DNA of 64,000 nt, taken from the NCBI RefSeq assembly GCF_002288925.2, contig NW_022098021.1:3677774-3741773 (forward strand). Reading direction: 5' to 3'. Position numbers and translations under genes: made by a program. The notes under the pieces are model-generated. The model made no database searches. It worked only from the letters and a program-made list of their open reading frames with translations, and was not told the DNA's origin. Positions 1 to 11,479 of the stretch are shown here, in pieces. Position 1 is the first letter of the stretch, and every line of letters begins with the position of its first letter. The DNA is from Delphinapterus leucas. Its lineage: Eukaryota > Chordata > Mammalia > Artiodactyla > Monodontidae.

Positions 1-237
1 TTGTGTATTTTTCATTTCAGTTATTGTGTTGTTCATCTCTGTTTGTTTGTTCTTTAGTTCTTCTAGATCTTCGTTAAACATTTCTTGTATTTTCTCAGTC
101 CATGCCTCCATTCTATTTCCGAGATTCTGGATCATCTTTACTATCATTACTCTGAATTCTTTTTCAGGTAGGTTGCCTATTTCCTCTTCATTTATTTGGT
201 CTTGTAGGTTTTTATGTTGCTCATTCATCTGTGACAT
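1..237 (-). CDS. L1 ORF1p N-terminal part (partial, open to the window edge)
   Basis: An ATG at 237-235 opens 79 codons without a stop to base 1. The product begins MSQMNEQHKNLQDQ and contains LPEKEFRVMIVKMIQNLG and EDLEELKNKQTEMNNTITEM, the charged heptad-like start of the ORF1p coiled coil, the trimerising RNA-binding chaperone of L1. The true start could lie slightly upstream. Whether the rest is intact is unknown; in a genome most such copies are dead. Confidence 0.65.
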   Translation of the reverse strand, partial: MSQMNEQHKNLQDQINEEEIGNLPEKEFRVMIVKMIQNLGNRMEAWTEKIQEMFNEDLEELKNKQTEMNNTITEMKNTQ

Positions 238-630
238 ATTTTTTTGCCGTCCGTTTTTTTTTTTATTTTTTTATTTTTTTTTTATTAATGAGTGGGACTG
301 TGTTCCTGTCTTACTGGTTGTTTGGCCTGAGGCTTCCAACACTGGAGTTTGTAGGCTGTTGGGTAGAGCTGGGTCTTGGTGCTGAGATGAGGAATTCCAT
401 GAGACCTCACTCTGATGAATATTCCCTGGGGTCTGAGGTTCTCTGTCAGTCCAGTGATTCGGACACGGAGCTCCCACTGAAGGAGCTTTGGCCTGACCCC
501 TGGTGGTTCACTTGGGGGTTCCTCCTGTCTCCTTGGGTGTCAGGGTCCACCACCAGTGGCCAGCAGGTGCCCTAGTTGTGGGGAGACACTAACTCGGTGT
601 CTTCCCACACCACCATCTTGACTCCACCCT
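1..630 (-). mobile_element. L1 LINE, 5' end (5' UTR and start of ORF1), runs off the left edge
   Basis: Read on the minus strand, about 628 down to 238 is an L1 5' UTR, starting near 'gtggagtcaagatggtggtg', a usual L1 5' start, and ending in an A-rich stretch (T-rich at 246-285 on the + strand). ORF1 follows from 237. The boundary near 628-630 is estimated from loss of similarity. The element faces away from the window, so its body, ORF2 and 3' TSD cannot be seen. Confidence 0.85.
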
Positions 631-1934
631 CATCACTATTTATATATAACTCCTTTGGGTGAGAAACAGAAAAATAAATTAACCCGTCTACTTGGTTGCT
701 TGTGTCGTGAGCTAGCAAGATGGTTTGGTAGGGAGATATATATAGTACATGTGATAGAATGTGGGCAAATATTTTAGTATAGGTTGAGAATGCAGGAAAA
801 TCCTCTTTAAGTAACCCACATTAAAAGGTAGTACTTACAGTATGATAACTTGACAGAAATATCTCTTGAGGGGCATTTAATAATAGGGTTTGAACTATAA
901 CAATATGCTGTGAAATTAGAAACGCATCTCTTAGAAAAACATTTTTATTGGTTATGAAATTGGTGTGATCACATCACTTTTCTTCTATAATAGAACTATC
1001 CATGTGAACAGTTCTGAAAAGTGCTTTACATGGCGGGGATTCCCTTTGGTTGGTGCCCTTCACACTAGTGTGTCCACACAGAAGCTCAGGTAGAAAATGG
1101 GCAGCATGAGGAATGAGGCCCTTTTCTCTTTCAGCCCTAGTCTAAGAATTATGGCGATAGAATCCCATGATCTCCATCCCTCTGCTCTGCTGCTTCCGAC
1201 AAACTGGGACCCACGGGAGATGCCAGAGGTGCTCAGAGACACGTAACGTGTCACGTTTTTTCCCGTGTTTCTTCCTCCCCTGCGTTTTCATGAATGGTTA
1301 ATTTGTCAGTGCCTGTTATTTTTGATAATACTGCTTGCCAAACGAAACAAGGTGTTGTTAGGTCAAACTGTGGTCCAGGATTCTGAAAGAGAAGCTCATA
1401 ATATTTGGCATCTTTCCTACTAGAAGAACAAACTAGGGGAGGAAAAGTCAAGAACAGAGCTCAGTTAAACATGTGCAGTATGTCGTGAATGTTTGTCTCC
1501 TCGTTTCTCCCTGTGGTAGGGTTTGTACTTAAAGTGCTTTTTTCTTTTTCCCGTGCAGTCGTTCCGAACGTGTTTCATTAATGCAAGAAAGTGTCATGTT
1601 AACTTTCACTAGGAAAAACATTCCACTTCTTCTGACAGCATCGACATCTTTCTGCTTGAGAATATGCAAAGCAACTCTTACCTTAATTGGTCCCAAAGAA
1701 AATTATGTTTTCCCTTTCCCTGTCTATACATCTGACACTTGCCCTCATTTATCACCTCCTGAATTATCGATGCCTTGCCTTTCCTGATTTGACAGCCAGG
1801 ATTCCTCTTATGACTTTGAAAATCGTAAGGACCACTCCACCCTGAAGCTTTACTGTCCTCCAGTTTGAATAGGAAGGGCCAGCATTGCAGTTGCAACTAC
1901 CCACGGACTGCAGGCGTGTCTGTTTCTGATTGTT
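631..1934. other. Unique intron sequence
   Basis: AT-rich sequence with no exon or repeat that I recognise. Short open frames on both strands have no recognisable domain. Confidence 0.5.
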
Positions 1935-2700
1935 CTTTCCAGCTTTATTGAGGTCTAATTAGTATACCAAAAACAGCACATAATTCACATATACAGTTTG
2001 GTGAGTCAAGATGCATATATCCACTCTTTCTACCGTCACCATAATCTGGGTGATTAACGTATCCACCACCTCCCAGAGTTTCCTTGTGTCCCACTGTTAT
2101 TTTTTTTTTTTTTTTGCGGTACACGGGCCTCTCTTTTTCGGCCTCTCCCGTTGCGGAGCACAGGCTCCGGACGCGCAGGCTCAGCGGCCATGGCTCACGG
2201 GCCCAGCCGCTCCACGGCATGTGGGATCCTCCCGGACGGGGGCACAAACCCACGTCCCCTGCATCGGCAGGCGGACTCTCAACCACTGCGCCACCAGGGA
2301 AGCCCCCACTGGTGTTTTTTTGTTTGTTTTTGTTTGGTTTGGTTTGATGTAGCAAGACTGCTTAGCGTGAGATGGACCCTGTTGACAAATTGTCAAGTGC
2401 ACAGGACCTCATCGTGAACTACAGGCACTGTCTCTGGAACTTAATCCTTGTGTATAAATGTAAATTTGTACCCATTGGACAAAGCTCCCCTGCCCCCCAC
2501 ACCCCTCCCCTGGTCACCACCATTCTGTTGTCTATTTCTATACCTTTCACTATTTCAGACTCCTCATGTGAGAGCAATTGTGCAGTGTTTGCCCTTCTGA
2601 GGCTGACTTGTTTCACCAGCCAGATGTCTTCTGGGTCCATCCTCCCATCACAAGGGTAGGACGACTTCTCTCCTTTGAGCCCCTGTGATTCCGTTTCTTA
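1935..2700 (-). mobile_element. Old L1 fragment, split by a SINE
   Basis: 1938-2094 (starting 'agctttattgaggtctaatt') and 2311-2690 read as two halves of a diverged L1 3' region in minus orientation. They are separated by the CHR-type SINE at 2101-2305, so the L1 is older than the SINE. The right limit is approximate. Confidence 0.6.
2101..2305 (-). mobile_element. CHR-type SINE
   Basis: Reverse-strand tRNA-derived SINE: its A-tail is the T run at 2101-2115, the tRNA-like head ends at 'gaagccc' near 2305. A possible short target duplication 'cccactg' lies at 2090-2096 and just after the element. It interrupts the older L1 around it. Confidence 0.9.
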
Positions 2701-2719
2701 CTTGTTGAACTCGAGAGAG

Positions 2720-3856
2720 GATGCAAGACAAGAGAAGAACGTTTTCGTCTTTTGTTTCTCAGAGTTCTTGATATTTTATTTCCATTTAGTCCCACTTAGG
2801 GTCACAAGTAAATTGTCAACAGGAGATAAGCCAGGTTGGTGAAGCAAAGTTGCCAAACTTTGGAATCCCTGGGCTTGGCTTGAGCTCTCTGATTGGTGAT
2901 TTCTGAGCTCACTGTGGTCCTCTGCACAGCTTTGCTGGGTTAGCAGAGGCTGAGAGCTTCCGCTGAAAGGTCTGGTTCCTGTTGTTTCTTGTTAATCAGG
3001 TAACTGAGGTTTGTCCATGTTCCCGGGCTCAACAGTCTCCAGTGGCTGAGTCCTGATAGCTCCGCAAATGAGAGACAGGTAGACAGACAGGCAGACAGGC
3101 AAACAGACAGCCACTCGCCCCCCGCAACATCCCATCAAAATCTTGACATCTGGGTCATCTGAGAAGACCAGAGACAGCCTTTTTCTCTTGCAAAGCAAGT
3201 ATTCATAGGGGCGTCCTTTCAGTTGGGTGCACCAGTCATTAAAGACCAAAGTAAATATACCAGCATGAAGATAATCCTTTCGCAAATATACAAGCGCCAA
3301 GTTAAAACCATCTGTCAATCGTTGGTGCATTTTTCCTTTTATTTGTTTCAACGAATAGGTGTTGTTTGAAAATACCAGAGCCTGAGAAATTAGGAGTCCT
3401 ATGTTATCACGGTATTTTGCCAATGTAGAGATAATTGAGCCTTAAGTCCTTATTTTGTCTTTATAAAATCATGATGAACATATATTATTTTTCCCGAGAC
3501 AGAAGATAACAAGAATAAGGGAATATATGCTTATTTGTACATCACTGAACAAGTGAACGTATAGGTATATGTTCAGCATTTTTTCAAACCCTAATGCTTC
3601 ACATGAAAACAGGAATTTTGAATGATCCAGTCTGGAAACAAATACAAGATTAATATAAAAGGCAGCGAAGCCTGTTTGAAAAATGGAAGAAAAATGTTAA
3701 TGATGTTCATTTACTTTCATGACACTTGGGATATGCGTTTCTATTCCTATATAGCTGTAATTGTACATTAACCTATGTAAGTGTAAGCACAGCTACTTAA
3801 GGATAATAAATAACAAATGCATTAGGGCTGGTACCAACATTTCATGAAGTTTTAAA
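2720..3856. other. Unique intron sequence
   Basis: Apart from the tetranucleotide tract nothing is recognised. A minus-strand open frame of 143 codons at 2992-3423 has no known domain and partly derives from the repeat. Confidence 0.45.
3072..3112. repeat. (ACAG)n-like tetranucleotide tract
   Basis: Imperfect GACA/CAGA/CAGG repeats over about 40 bp. Read on the minus strand it makes a low-complexity CLPVCLSVYLS stretch, an artefact rather than a protein signal. Confidence 0.8.
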
Positions 3857-4062
3857 TTTTTTTTTTTTTTGAGGTATGCGGGCCTCTCACTGCTGTGGCC
3901 TCTCCCGTTGCGGAGCACAGGCTCCAGACGCGCAGGCTCAGCGGCCACGGCTCACGGGCCCAGCCGCTCCGTGGCATGTGGGATCTTCCCGGAGCGGGGC
4001 ACGAACCCGTGTCCCCTGCATCGGCAGGTGGACTCTCAACCACTGCGCCACCAGGGAAGCCC
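3857..4062 (-). mobile_element. CHR-type SINE
   Basis: Full-length reverse-strand copy: T run from 3857, GC-rich body, and head ending 'gaagccc' at 4062. Flanks share a TTAAA-like A/T motif that may be the target duplication. Confidence 0.9.
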
Positions 4063-4286
4063 TTAAAATATTTTTAATCAGAGAAGTTAAAGAAAGAAGG
4101 CAGGGGTTTGCTGTGGTCCTATTTGTGTTTCCGTATTTAAAAACTGCAGCCGAGTCTCTAGCGTGATTCCATCCTTGGGGGCCTTGCAGTTCTGCTTATC
4201 TACCTGAGACTGTTTCAAGCTAAAGATTTCTTTGGATTCAATGTCATGTGTATTTAGCTAATGTTGAGGAGAAAAAGAGGGCTTTT

Positions 4287-4349
4287 TTTTTTTTAAACCA
4301 TCTTTATCGGAGTATAACTGCTTTACAATGGTGTGTTAGTTTCTGCTTT
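4287..4349 (-). mobile_element. Ultra-short 5'-truncated L1 insertion
   Basis: Only about 63 bp of L1 3' end: poly-T then 'catctttatcggagtataac' and 'ttagtttctgcttta'. It is bracketed by a perfect 12-bp duplication 'aagagggctttt' at 4275-4286 and 4350-4361, the mark of target-primed reverse transcription that stopped almost at once. Confidence 0.85.
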
Positions 4350-4361
4350 AAGAGGGCTTTT

Positions 4362-6546
4362 AAACATCTTTTTTTTTTTTTTTGGAATAAACTGGTTTTA
4401 GGGGGATTGCACAGGTAACCACATTGCCCCACATCACAGGGCCGCCCAGGCTCTTCGTTGTGACCCAGCTGAGCAAGTGTCTATCAATTAAAGTTGATGA
4501 ATAAACACAGATGGTACCATCTCTGCCTGCCAGGAGGACTCAGTGTGCCGGGAGGGCCAGCCCAGATATGACAAATAGGAACACAGTGTACAGTGCGAGG
4601 TGCCGTGAAAGTCAGGTCTCGGGAGCTAAGTGGCCTTGTTGGTTCCAAGGGGAGGCTGTTGGTGGGAATACTAATGGTGTTGACACTAACACTTGTTAGC
4701 ACTATGTCCCGACCCTCCGTAGACAACTACCGTCTACCACTTCTGAGAGCCCCTGAAACAATCCCACAGAGAGGAAGCTTTCCATCCTGATTGTACAGTT
4801 TAGAGACCTGAGCCTCAGAGAACTGAAGGCATTGCCCCCAGGTGCCCTGTAGCTCCAGCGGGCAGATCCAGGGTCGGAACCCCACGGATCCACCTCCAGA
4901 GGCCATGCTGAAAGGCTTTAAGGGTAATGGTGAGGAAGTGAGGGTTTTTGAGCAGTTTCACAGAGCTTGCGTGTGTTTGGGGAAAGGCAACAATGCGAAG
5001 GTCAAAATAGACTATGCGAGGTCTGAGGCCCTTGCAATACTTTAACTTACTGATATTGAACTAGGGTAGTGGTAGCCTGAGCCTCTGACACAGAGCAGGG
5101 ATGCAAAAAACTGTCAGATGTAGTTTATCGATTTTCTGCAAGGGACGGGGATCCAGATTCTTGGTCATTAAGGAGTTAGAATCAGTAACTCCTAGTGATG
5201 GATGGAGTGTAGTGGGGTTGGTGGGTGGAGGATAAGTTAAGACTCACTGTAGGACAGGCCACGTCAGAGGGGACACTGGAGGGAAATTAATCTCCAGCAT
5301 TTCGTGGGGCCGCGCACTCTCCAGCAGCTGCCGTGCATTTGGGTCTGTGCAGGTGGGTGTCTGAGCCCAGAGTCCCCCAGAGACAGCCTGTCGATCTGTC
5401 AGAAGCTAGAGAAGATGCCCCCTGTTCCATTTACCTTGTAGCTATAGCATGTGCCAGATGCCGGTTTTTGACCAGTCACAATAGGTGTGCAGCTGCAGGG
5501 TGAAAATGAGACTCAGGGTCACACACACAGCCACCCTTAGCTTACATACAATCTAGTGGAAAACAATAATATGAATAGGCCTAACATGGCTTTAGAAAAT
5601 ACATAAAACGACTCATGTAGGTGATGAGAATTGATCGCAAGTTAAATACCATAAAGCTGCAAGTTCCAGTATTTATTATTGGAGTTTGTCTAATCGGGGG
5701 AAGTTTTCTGGAGAAGGTGAATTCCCTGTGCAGCTTGTAGAAGGTGATGGAAATTTTTAACCTGGGGGAGAGGCTGTCCTTCTAGACGGGCCAGGCTGGG
5801 TTTGAGAGGACAAGACTTCAGGAGGAATGTGCATCATATTGGGTGACATCGGTCTTCTAGGACACTAGGTGACATTGTCATCGTCATTCATAGAACAAGT
5901 TTGTCACGCTTTTTGACTGCGGGAGGAAGTTCAAATGTTTTGTAGTCGATTTTGAGGGGCCGTTGCTCTTCTGTATTAAGTCTCTTGATGCGTGAAGTAG
6001 CACCTATAAGCAGCCCCTGAAAGCGTGTGCCCTCTTGTACTGACTTGTTTTGCTTCCATCAGGTGTAGTTACCAGGCTCTTTGGCTTTGGGTTTGTGAAC
6101 CAGGCTGTTGGACCAGTTCCCCATGAGAAAGGGGTCCTTGAGCTCCTCTGGGTTTGCACAGGACCATGGGTGTCTTTACCTTCAAGGCATGGAGATCTTC
6201 ACTGGTCAGTGATGCTGCCTCTGGGATTCCAGAGCCAGGAGGACGAGCCTTGTAGGAAGTCCCTATTTCTAGCTGCAGGCTTGGAACAGGAGGAAAAGTC
6301 GAGAAAGGTGAAGGGTCCCCCATAATTCAGTCCCTCTGTCAAGGTGACCGAGAGGCAGGGCTTTGGGTGAGGTCAGACGTGCTTGCTGAATCGTAAGCCT
6401 ATTCAGGGTAGGATGCATGTGCTACCTGTAGCAAGGCCAATCCCGTGGGTTTGCTGAAACCCTTACGGACTCAAGGGGATGAGATGACAGGGATCTAAGT
6501 GGCTCCCCTCATGCTTTGCCCAAGACCAAAGACATAGTGAAAGGAA
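4362..6546. other. Mostly unique intron sequence with a MIR relic
   Basis: A T run at 4370-4383 follows the short L1. 4785-4885 resembles a reverse-strand MIR. The remaining sequence is not recognised. Confidence 0.45.
4785..4885 (-). repeat. MIR-like SINE relic
   Basis: Diverged match to the reverse complement of the MIR core: a 'gtacag...gagacctgagcctcagagaact' pattern followed by an 'attgcccccaggtgcc' segment and 'ggtcggaacccc'. Confidence 0.55.
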
Positions 6547-6912
6547 ATATAAGTACTGTGGACATAATTATGTCCTCCTGAAATTCATATGCTGAAGCCC
6601 TAGCCCCTAATATGACAGTATTCAGAAAGAGAGCCTTTAGGAGGTATTTAAGGTAAAATGAAGTCATAAAGGTGGGGCCCTGATCCAATAAGATTAGTGT
6701 CCTTGTAATAGGCACGAGAGAGCTCTCTGCCAGGTATGCACACAGCGAGAAGGCACCTTCTGCAAGCCAGGAAGCAGCTCTCACCAGACACCCAACTGGC
6801 CAGCCCCTTGATCTTGGACTTCCAGCTCCAGAACTGCAGAAAAAATATATTTCTGTTGTTTAAGCCACCCAGTCTGTGGTACTTCTTTATGCCAGCCTGA
6901 GCCAACTGATAT
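6547..6912 (+). mobile_element. MaLR LTR, MLT1/MST-like
   Basis: Matches the plus-sense layout of mammalian MaLR LTRs: 'aaattcatatgctgaagccc' near the start, 'gattagtgtccttgtaatag', 'cgagaaggcaccttctgcaa', 'ccttgatcttggacttccag', 'cagaact', then 'tttctgttgtttaagccacc' and 'gtctgtggta'. A solitary, diverged LTR; no internal retroviral part is seen. The subfamily name is from memory. Confidence 0.75.
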
Positions 6913-6914
6913 AG

Positions 6915-9400
6915 TAAGCTTAGGTTTCCATACTGCCCAAGCTAATTAATAAAATCCTCAGCTGGAGTTCCCTTAATCAATTCTGAGTTTGTGTATGTAA
7001 AAGGATTGGGGGGAGTTGTGAATGGTGGGTGCAGAGAACTGCATGAGTAGGAGATGATAGCCTTAAAAATATTTCCTTGCAAAATTAACCAGAGACTGCT
7101 TTGAATCGAAAATGATGCCATTCCAACAAAGGATAAGTTACTTCAGCTGATAGAAGCCAAAGTAAGGAATATCTTCATGGAACTGAAACTTTAATACTGT
7201 ATTTAGTTTCCTATACCAATCTTCCCTTCAAACTCTCCTAAGATTAACTTGATTGATTTTGTCTTAAGTTTAGCAACTTAATCCTTAAAAATAGAGATGG
7301 CGATCCCTGTACAGAATTCCCTCCTTTCCCAAAATGCTGTCTGTTTCTCTTTTACTCAATTCCCAGCTTTGTCAGTTCATTCCATTTTTCAGTTTTGATG
7401 TAAGCTTTGAGAAGCAGAAATTGCATCTTCCGTTTCCACCTTGAAAGGCACGTTTACAATTCTGTGTGACAAATTTCAGCGTTCTCGCCGAGTCTGTGGT
7501 CTCTGATGGGACTAAGGAGTGATTTTCATTGGCTTAGAAATTTTCACCAGTTTTATATGTATTGTACTATTCAAGCATACCTTTATGCATGAAAAGGTAC
7601 TGATTCAGAACAAATTTATATTAGCCCACTTTTCAAAATCCTGAAGTTAGTATGATTTTGAGTACTACAGCTTTCATGTAGATATTTTACGGAAAAATAA
7701 ATATCTCATTGCCCTGAACTAAGATTCTCAGTCAAGGTTCTAGAAAAGCCCAATCTGAATCTAGTAGTTCCTAGTGATTGATAAGTTTTTCCTGTTGATA
7801 CCTTAGTGTCTTTCCTGTGACTATTCCAGCAGATTTAAAAGTCTTCTAAAGAGTATTTCAAATGTAGGTCACATTGTGTGTCTTGAGTTGAAAATCAATA
7901 TGAACTCTGCATATGTGTTGAATGAGTTAAAGGTATGTGCTGCAAAAATGTTTCCTGGGCAACACCTCCCTGGGGCTCTCTGTGTGTTCTGGGGGCTCAG
8001 CTGTATGGGGTTGGGGGGTGGAAACAAGATCAGCACAGCCCCCATCTCCATGGTCTGGAGGAAGAGCTGGACAGTAAAAACCACGCGGCTTGAACAATTG
8101 TGAATTTACTATTCGGCCTCTTGTATTTTGGTATATAGATACCTTTGGTCTTAGCTTCTCTCCTCCTGTAGCTGATGCAGATTTCTCTGGTTACCCTTAA
8201 TGATCTGCTTTGATTAGCCCAGAGTTTGGTTAAAAGAGAAGCCATACGCCCAGCTAAGAAGCCTTCTAGTGGCTTCTCATCTCTCTGAGAATAACATGAA
8301 AAAACCTCGGTGGATACGCCTTCCCCCTTGCCTACCAAGCCCTGGCCTCTTTGGCCTCCTTTTTGGTCCTGGGGCTTTCCGAGCAGCTTGCCAGCTCAGG
8401 AACATAGAGGGGTCTGTTCCTTTTGCCTGTAAAGCCCTTACCCTACAAAGCAACATACTCAGATGATGCAGATCTCTACTCTGATACTGCATTCTGAGTG
8501 AGGCCGTTCTTAAATGCCTGGCTAAATTAGCACCCCTTCCTCTTTCCGTAGCTTTCTTTTGCTTGATAGCACTTGGCACTGCCTGACATGCTGTAGTTTT
8601 GTTTAATGATCGATAGTCTCGTCTCCACCCAACAGAATGTAAGCTCCATTAAAGCAGGGATTTTGTCTGTGTCCTCGGTGCCTACCTGATGTCCAGCACA
8701 AGGTGAACGCTCAGTAAATACCTGCAAACAATGAGTGGTGTCATGCCCTCCCTAAACCTTTCTTTTCTTGGAGGCAGTGGACACCCTTCTCAGGACAATT
8801 GCTGAAGTTATGCTGATAACATTGAGGATGTAACACTGGGAAAGAAGATGTTTATGCTCTCAGAGTTGAGCTTCTCCTTGCATTATCTTTCCAATTCAGG
8901 GACACCTCCTTAGCTGCGTTTATATCCAGGTTCTGGGCTACCTTCCTGTAGGAATTTGACACCTAGTAAGAATACAGAAGCCCAAGGGGGCAGCAAAGAG
9001 CTTTTGTATCCGAATTGGCATTTGATTCTGAGGGCAGGGTGCTCATAGAATCTTTCCTTGGGCTCTAGAAATAGAAAAAAAAAAAAAAATGACTGGAAAT
9101 TTGAATAAATGCTTCCTTTGAAAGTCACCTACCTTATTTTTATCTTTCTCATTCTCCTGTCCCTTCTTAAGGCTGCTTCATTTATAGCTAATACCACTGA
9201 AGACTATGGTAAAATCAGTTCACTAGGCTCATGTTTATTGAGCAACTACTACGTATATGCGTTGCATTGAGGAGAGTGATGTAAGGTGAGGCTGGGGAAG
9301 CAAGTTGGGGCCCATACCAGATCTTGTTGGAATTTGGACTTAATCCTCAGCACAAGGTGAAACCTTTGAAATATTTTAACCAAGGAATGATGTAATCAGA
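6915..9400. other. Intron sequence with an L2 relic
   Basis: Largely unrecognised. An L2-like 3' end is at 8620-8735 and a T/A-rich tract at 9074-9090. A fragment near 9226-9300 resembles the mammalian-wide 'ttattgagcaactactacg' repeat. Confidence 0.45.
8620..8735 (+). mobile_element. L2 LINE 3'-end relic
   Basis: 'agaatgtaagctccattaaa' followed by 'gcagggattttgtctgtgtc' and a 'cagtaaatacctgcaaaca' end, the usual order at an L2 3' terminus. Confidence 0.7.
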
Positions 9401-9407
9401 TGTGTAT

Positions 9408-10830
9408 TTTGCAATAACAGCGTTATAGAGACTTAATTCACATACCATACGGTGTACACATTTGAAGTGTATGATTTAATGGTGTTTAGTATCTTCACAC
9501 AGTTGTACAACTATCACCACAGTCCATTTTAGAACATTTGTGTCACCCCCAAAATTTTCATCACCTTTTCATCCCAGTTTACTACCCCACAGCCCTAGGC
9601 AACCATTGATCTACTTTCTGTCTCTATAGACTTGCCTATTGTGGGCATTCTATATAAATGGAATTATTTGATATGTGGTCTTTTACGGCTGGCTTCTTTC
9701 AGTTAACATATTTTGAAGGGCCATCCGTGCTGTGGCACTTCGCGTCTTTTTATTGCCAAATAATATTCCATTGTATGGATATACCATTAATTGGTGGACA
9801 TTTGGGCTGTTTCTACTTTCTGACTGTATGAGTAATGCTTCTATAAACATTCAAGTCCAAGTGTGCATATCGATGTATGTTTTCAGTAGCCTTGAGTGTA
9901 TATCTAAGAGCGGATAGCTGGGTCAAACAGTAATTCTATGTTTAACTTTTTGAGGGTCTGCTAGACTGTTTTCTAAAGTGACTGCACCATTTTACCCACG
10001 GCAGTATATGAGCTCTCCAATTTCACCACATATTTGCCCAAAATTGTTAACTGTCTTTTTTTCATTATAGCCATCTTAGTGAGTATGAAGTGGAATCTCA
10101 TTGTGGTTTTGATTTGCATTTCCCTGATGACTAATGACATTGAACATACTTTCAGGTGCTTACTGACCATTTGTGTACCTTTGTTGAGGAATATCTATTC
10201 AGATCCTTTGCCCACTTTAATTTTTTCTTTAACATCTTTATTGGGGTATAATCGCTTTACAACGGTGTGTTAGTTTCTGCTTTATAACAAAGTGAATCAG
10301 TTATACATATAAATATGTTCCCATATCTCTTCCCTCTTGCGTCTCCCTCCTTCCCACCCTCCCTACCTTTGCCCACTTTTAAATTGGGTTGTCTTTTTAT
10401 TATTGAGTTGTAACGTTATATAGTCTGGATACATGTATCTTACCAGACACATTATTCGCAAGTATCCTATCCCACTCTAGGCTTTTTAACTTTCTTGATG
10501 GCATTGTTTGCAGCACAAAGTTGCTAAATTTGGTGAAGTCCAATCTGTCCACTTAATCTTTTGTTGCTTGTGCTTTTGGTGTCACGTCTAAGAAGCCATT
10601 GCCTGATCCGAGGTCATGAAGAATTATTCTTGTGTTGTCTTCTAAGAGTTTTATAGTTTGGCTCTTACATTTAAGTCTTTGATCCATTTTGAGTTAGTTT
10701 TGTCTATGGTGTGAGGTGAGGGTCCCATTTCATTCTTCTGCGTGTGGTTGTCCAGCTGTCCCAGGACCATGTGTTGAAGAGACTGTTCTGTCTCCATTGA
10801 ATGGGCTTGGCCAGATTGATATTTTTAAAA
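9408..10830 (-). mobile_element. Old L1 (L1M-like) 3' region, interrupted by a younger L1
   Basis: Reads continuously as the reverse strand of an old L1: 'acttaattcacataccatac', 'catcaccacag', 'aataatattccattgtatgg', 'gtggttttgatttgcatttc' and, at the right, 'gatccattttgagttagttt'. A 147-bp younger L1 tail plus one target-duplication copy splits it at 10219-10379. Ends are approximate. Confidence 0.85.
10219..10365 (-). mobile_element. Young 5'-truncated L1 nested in an old L1
   Basis: Contains 'acatctttattggggtataa' and 'agtttctgctttataacaaa', the 3' end of the younger L1 subfamily. It is flanked by a perfect 14-bp duplication 'cctttgcccacttt' at 10205-10218 and 10366-10379. The duplicated bases belong to the host L1. 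Confidence 0.9.
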
Positions 10831-10904
10831 AGATCACTCTAACTGATGGTGTGGAGAATGGTCCAAAGGAGGGGTGAGAGGAGAGGTGAGGAGATCAATT
10901 TGAC

Positions 10905-11060
10905 AAACACTTATTTAGTTCTTGTCATGTGTTAAACATTATTCTAGACACTAGAACTGTGGTGATAAACAATATGGTCAAACATTACCCTGGCCTCATG
11001 CAGGTACAGAGGACGAAGATGCAAACCTAACATGAAAAAGAATAAAAGCAAATGAGATGA
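10905..11060 (+). repeat. Mammalian-wide interspersed relic
   Basis: Pattern 'caaacacttatttagttctt ... tgtgttaaacattattctag ... gataaacaatatggtc' matches a common old mammalian repeat family whose name I cannot fix from memory. Confidence 0.45.
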
Positions 11061-11300
11061 TTACAAACCGTGGAAGAAGAAACAGTGATGTTGCACATTA
11101 TAAATGATGTGGATATTGAATCCATAAAACGCGAATTGCCTGTTTATTTTTTCCCCTTTAATTTCAAATGCGTTTCCGCACTCGGGCTGAACACACCAAG
11201 TCACACACAAGTTGGGTAGAATGGAGTCAGAAATAGTCGTATGGAAAGAAAGATGTCTTTAGTTGTCATTGCCCCGTATGTGCTATTTCCAACTGTGAGG

Positions 11301-11466
11301 TTTTTTATTTTGCGGTACACGGGCCTCTCACCGTTGTGGCCTCTCCCATCGCGGAGCACAGGCTCAGCCGCTCCACGGCATGTGGGATCCTCCCGGACCA
11401 GGGCACGAACCCATGTCTCCTGCATCGGCAGGCGGACTCTCAACCACTGCGCCACCAGGGAAGCCC
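11301..11466 (-). mobile_element. CHR-type SINE with a 37-bp internal deletion
   Basis: Head and tail are as in the other copies, but the body jumps from 'gcacaggctc' to 'agccgctcc', lacking about 37 bp present in all other young copies here. A likely duplication 'ctgtgag' lies at 11293-11299 and 11472-11478. Confidence 0.9.
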
Positions 11467-11479
11467 TACACCTGTGAGT

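Noticed and set aside
2992..3423. Minus-strand open frame of 143 codons
   Set aside because: No domain or family recognised, part comes from an ACAG repeat, and one frame of this length is expected by chance in 64 kb.
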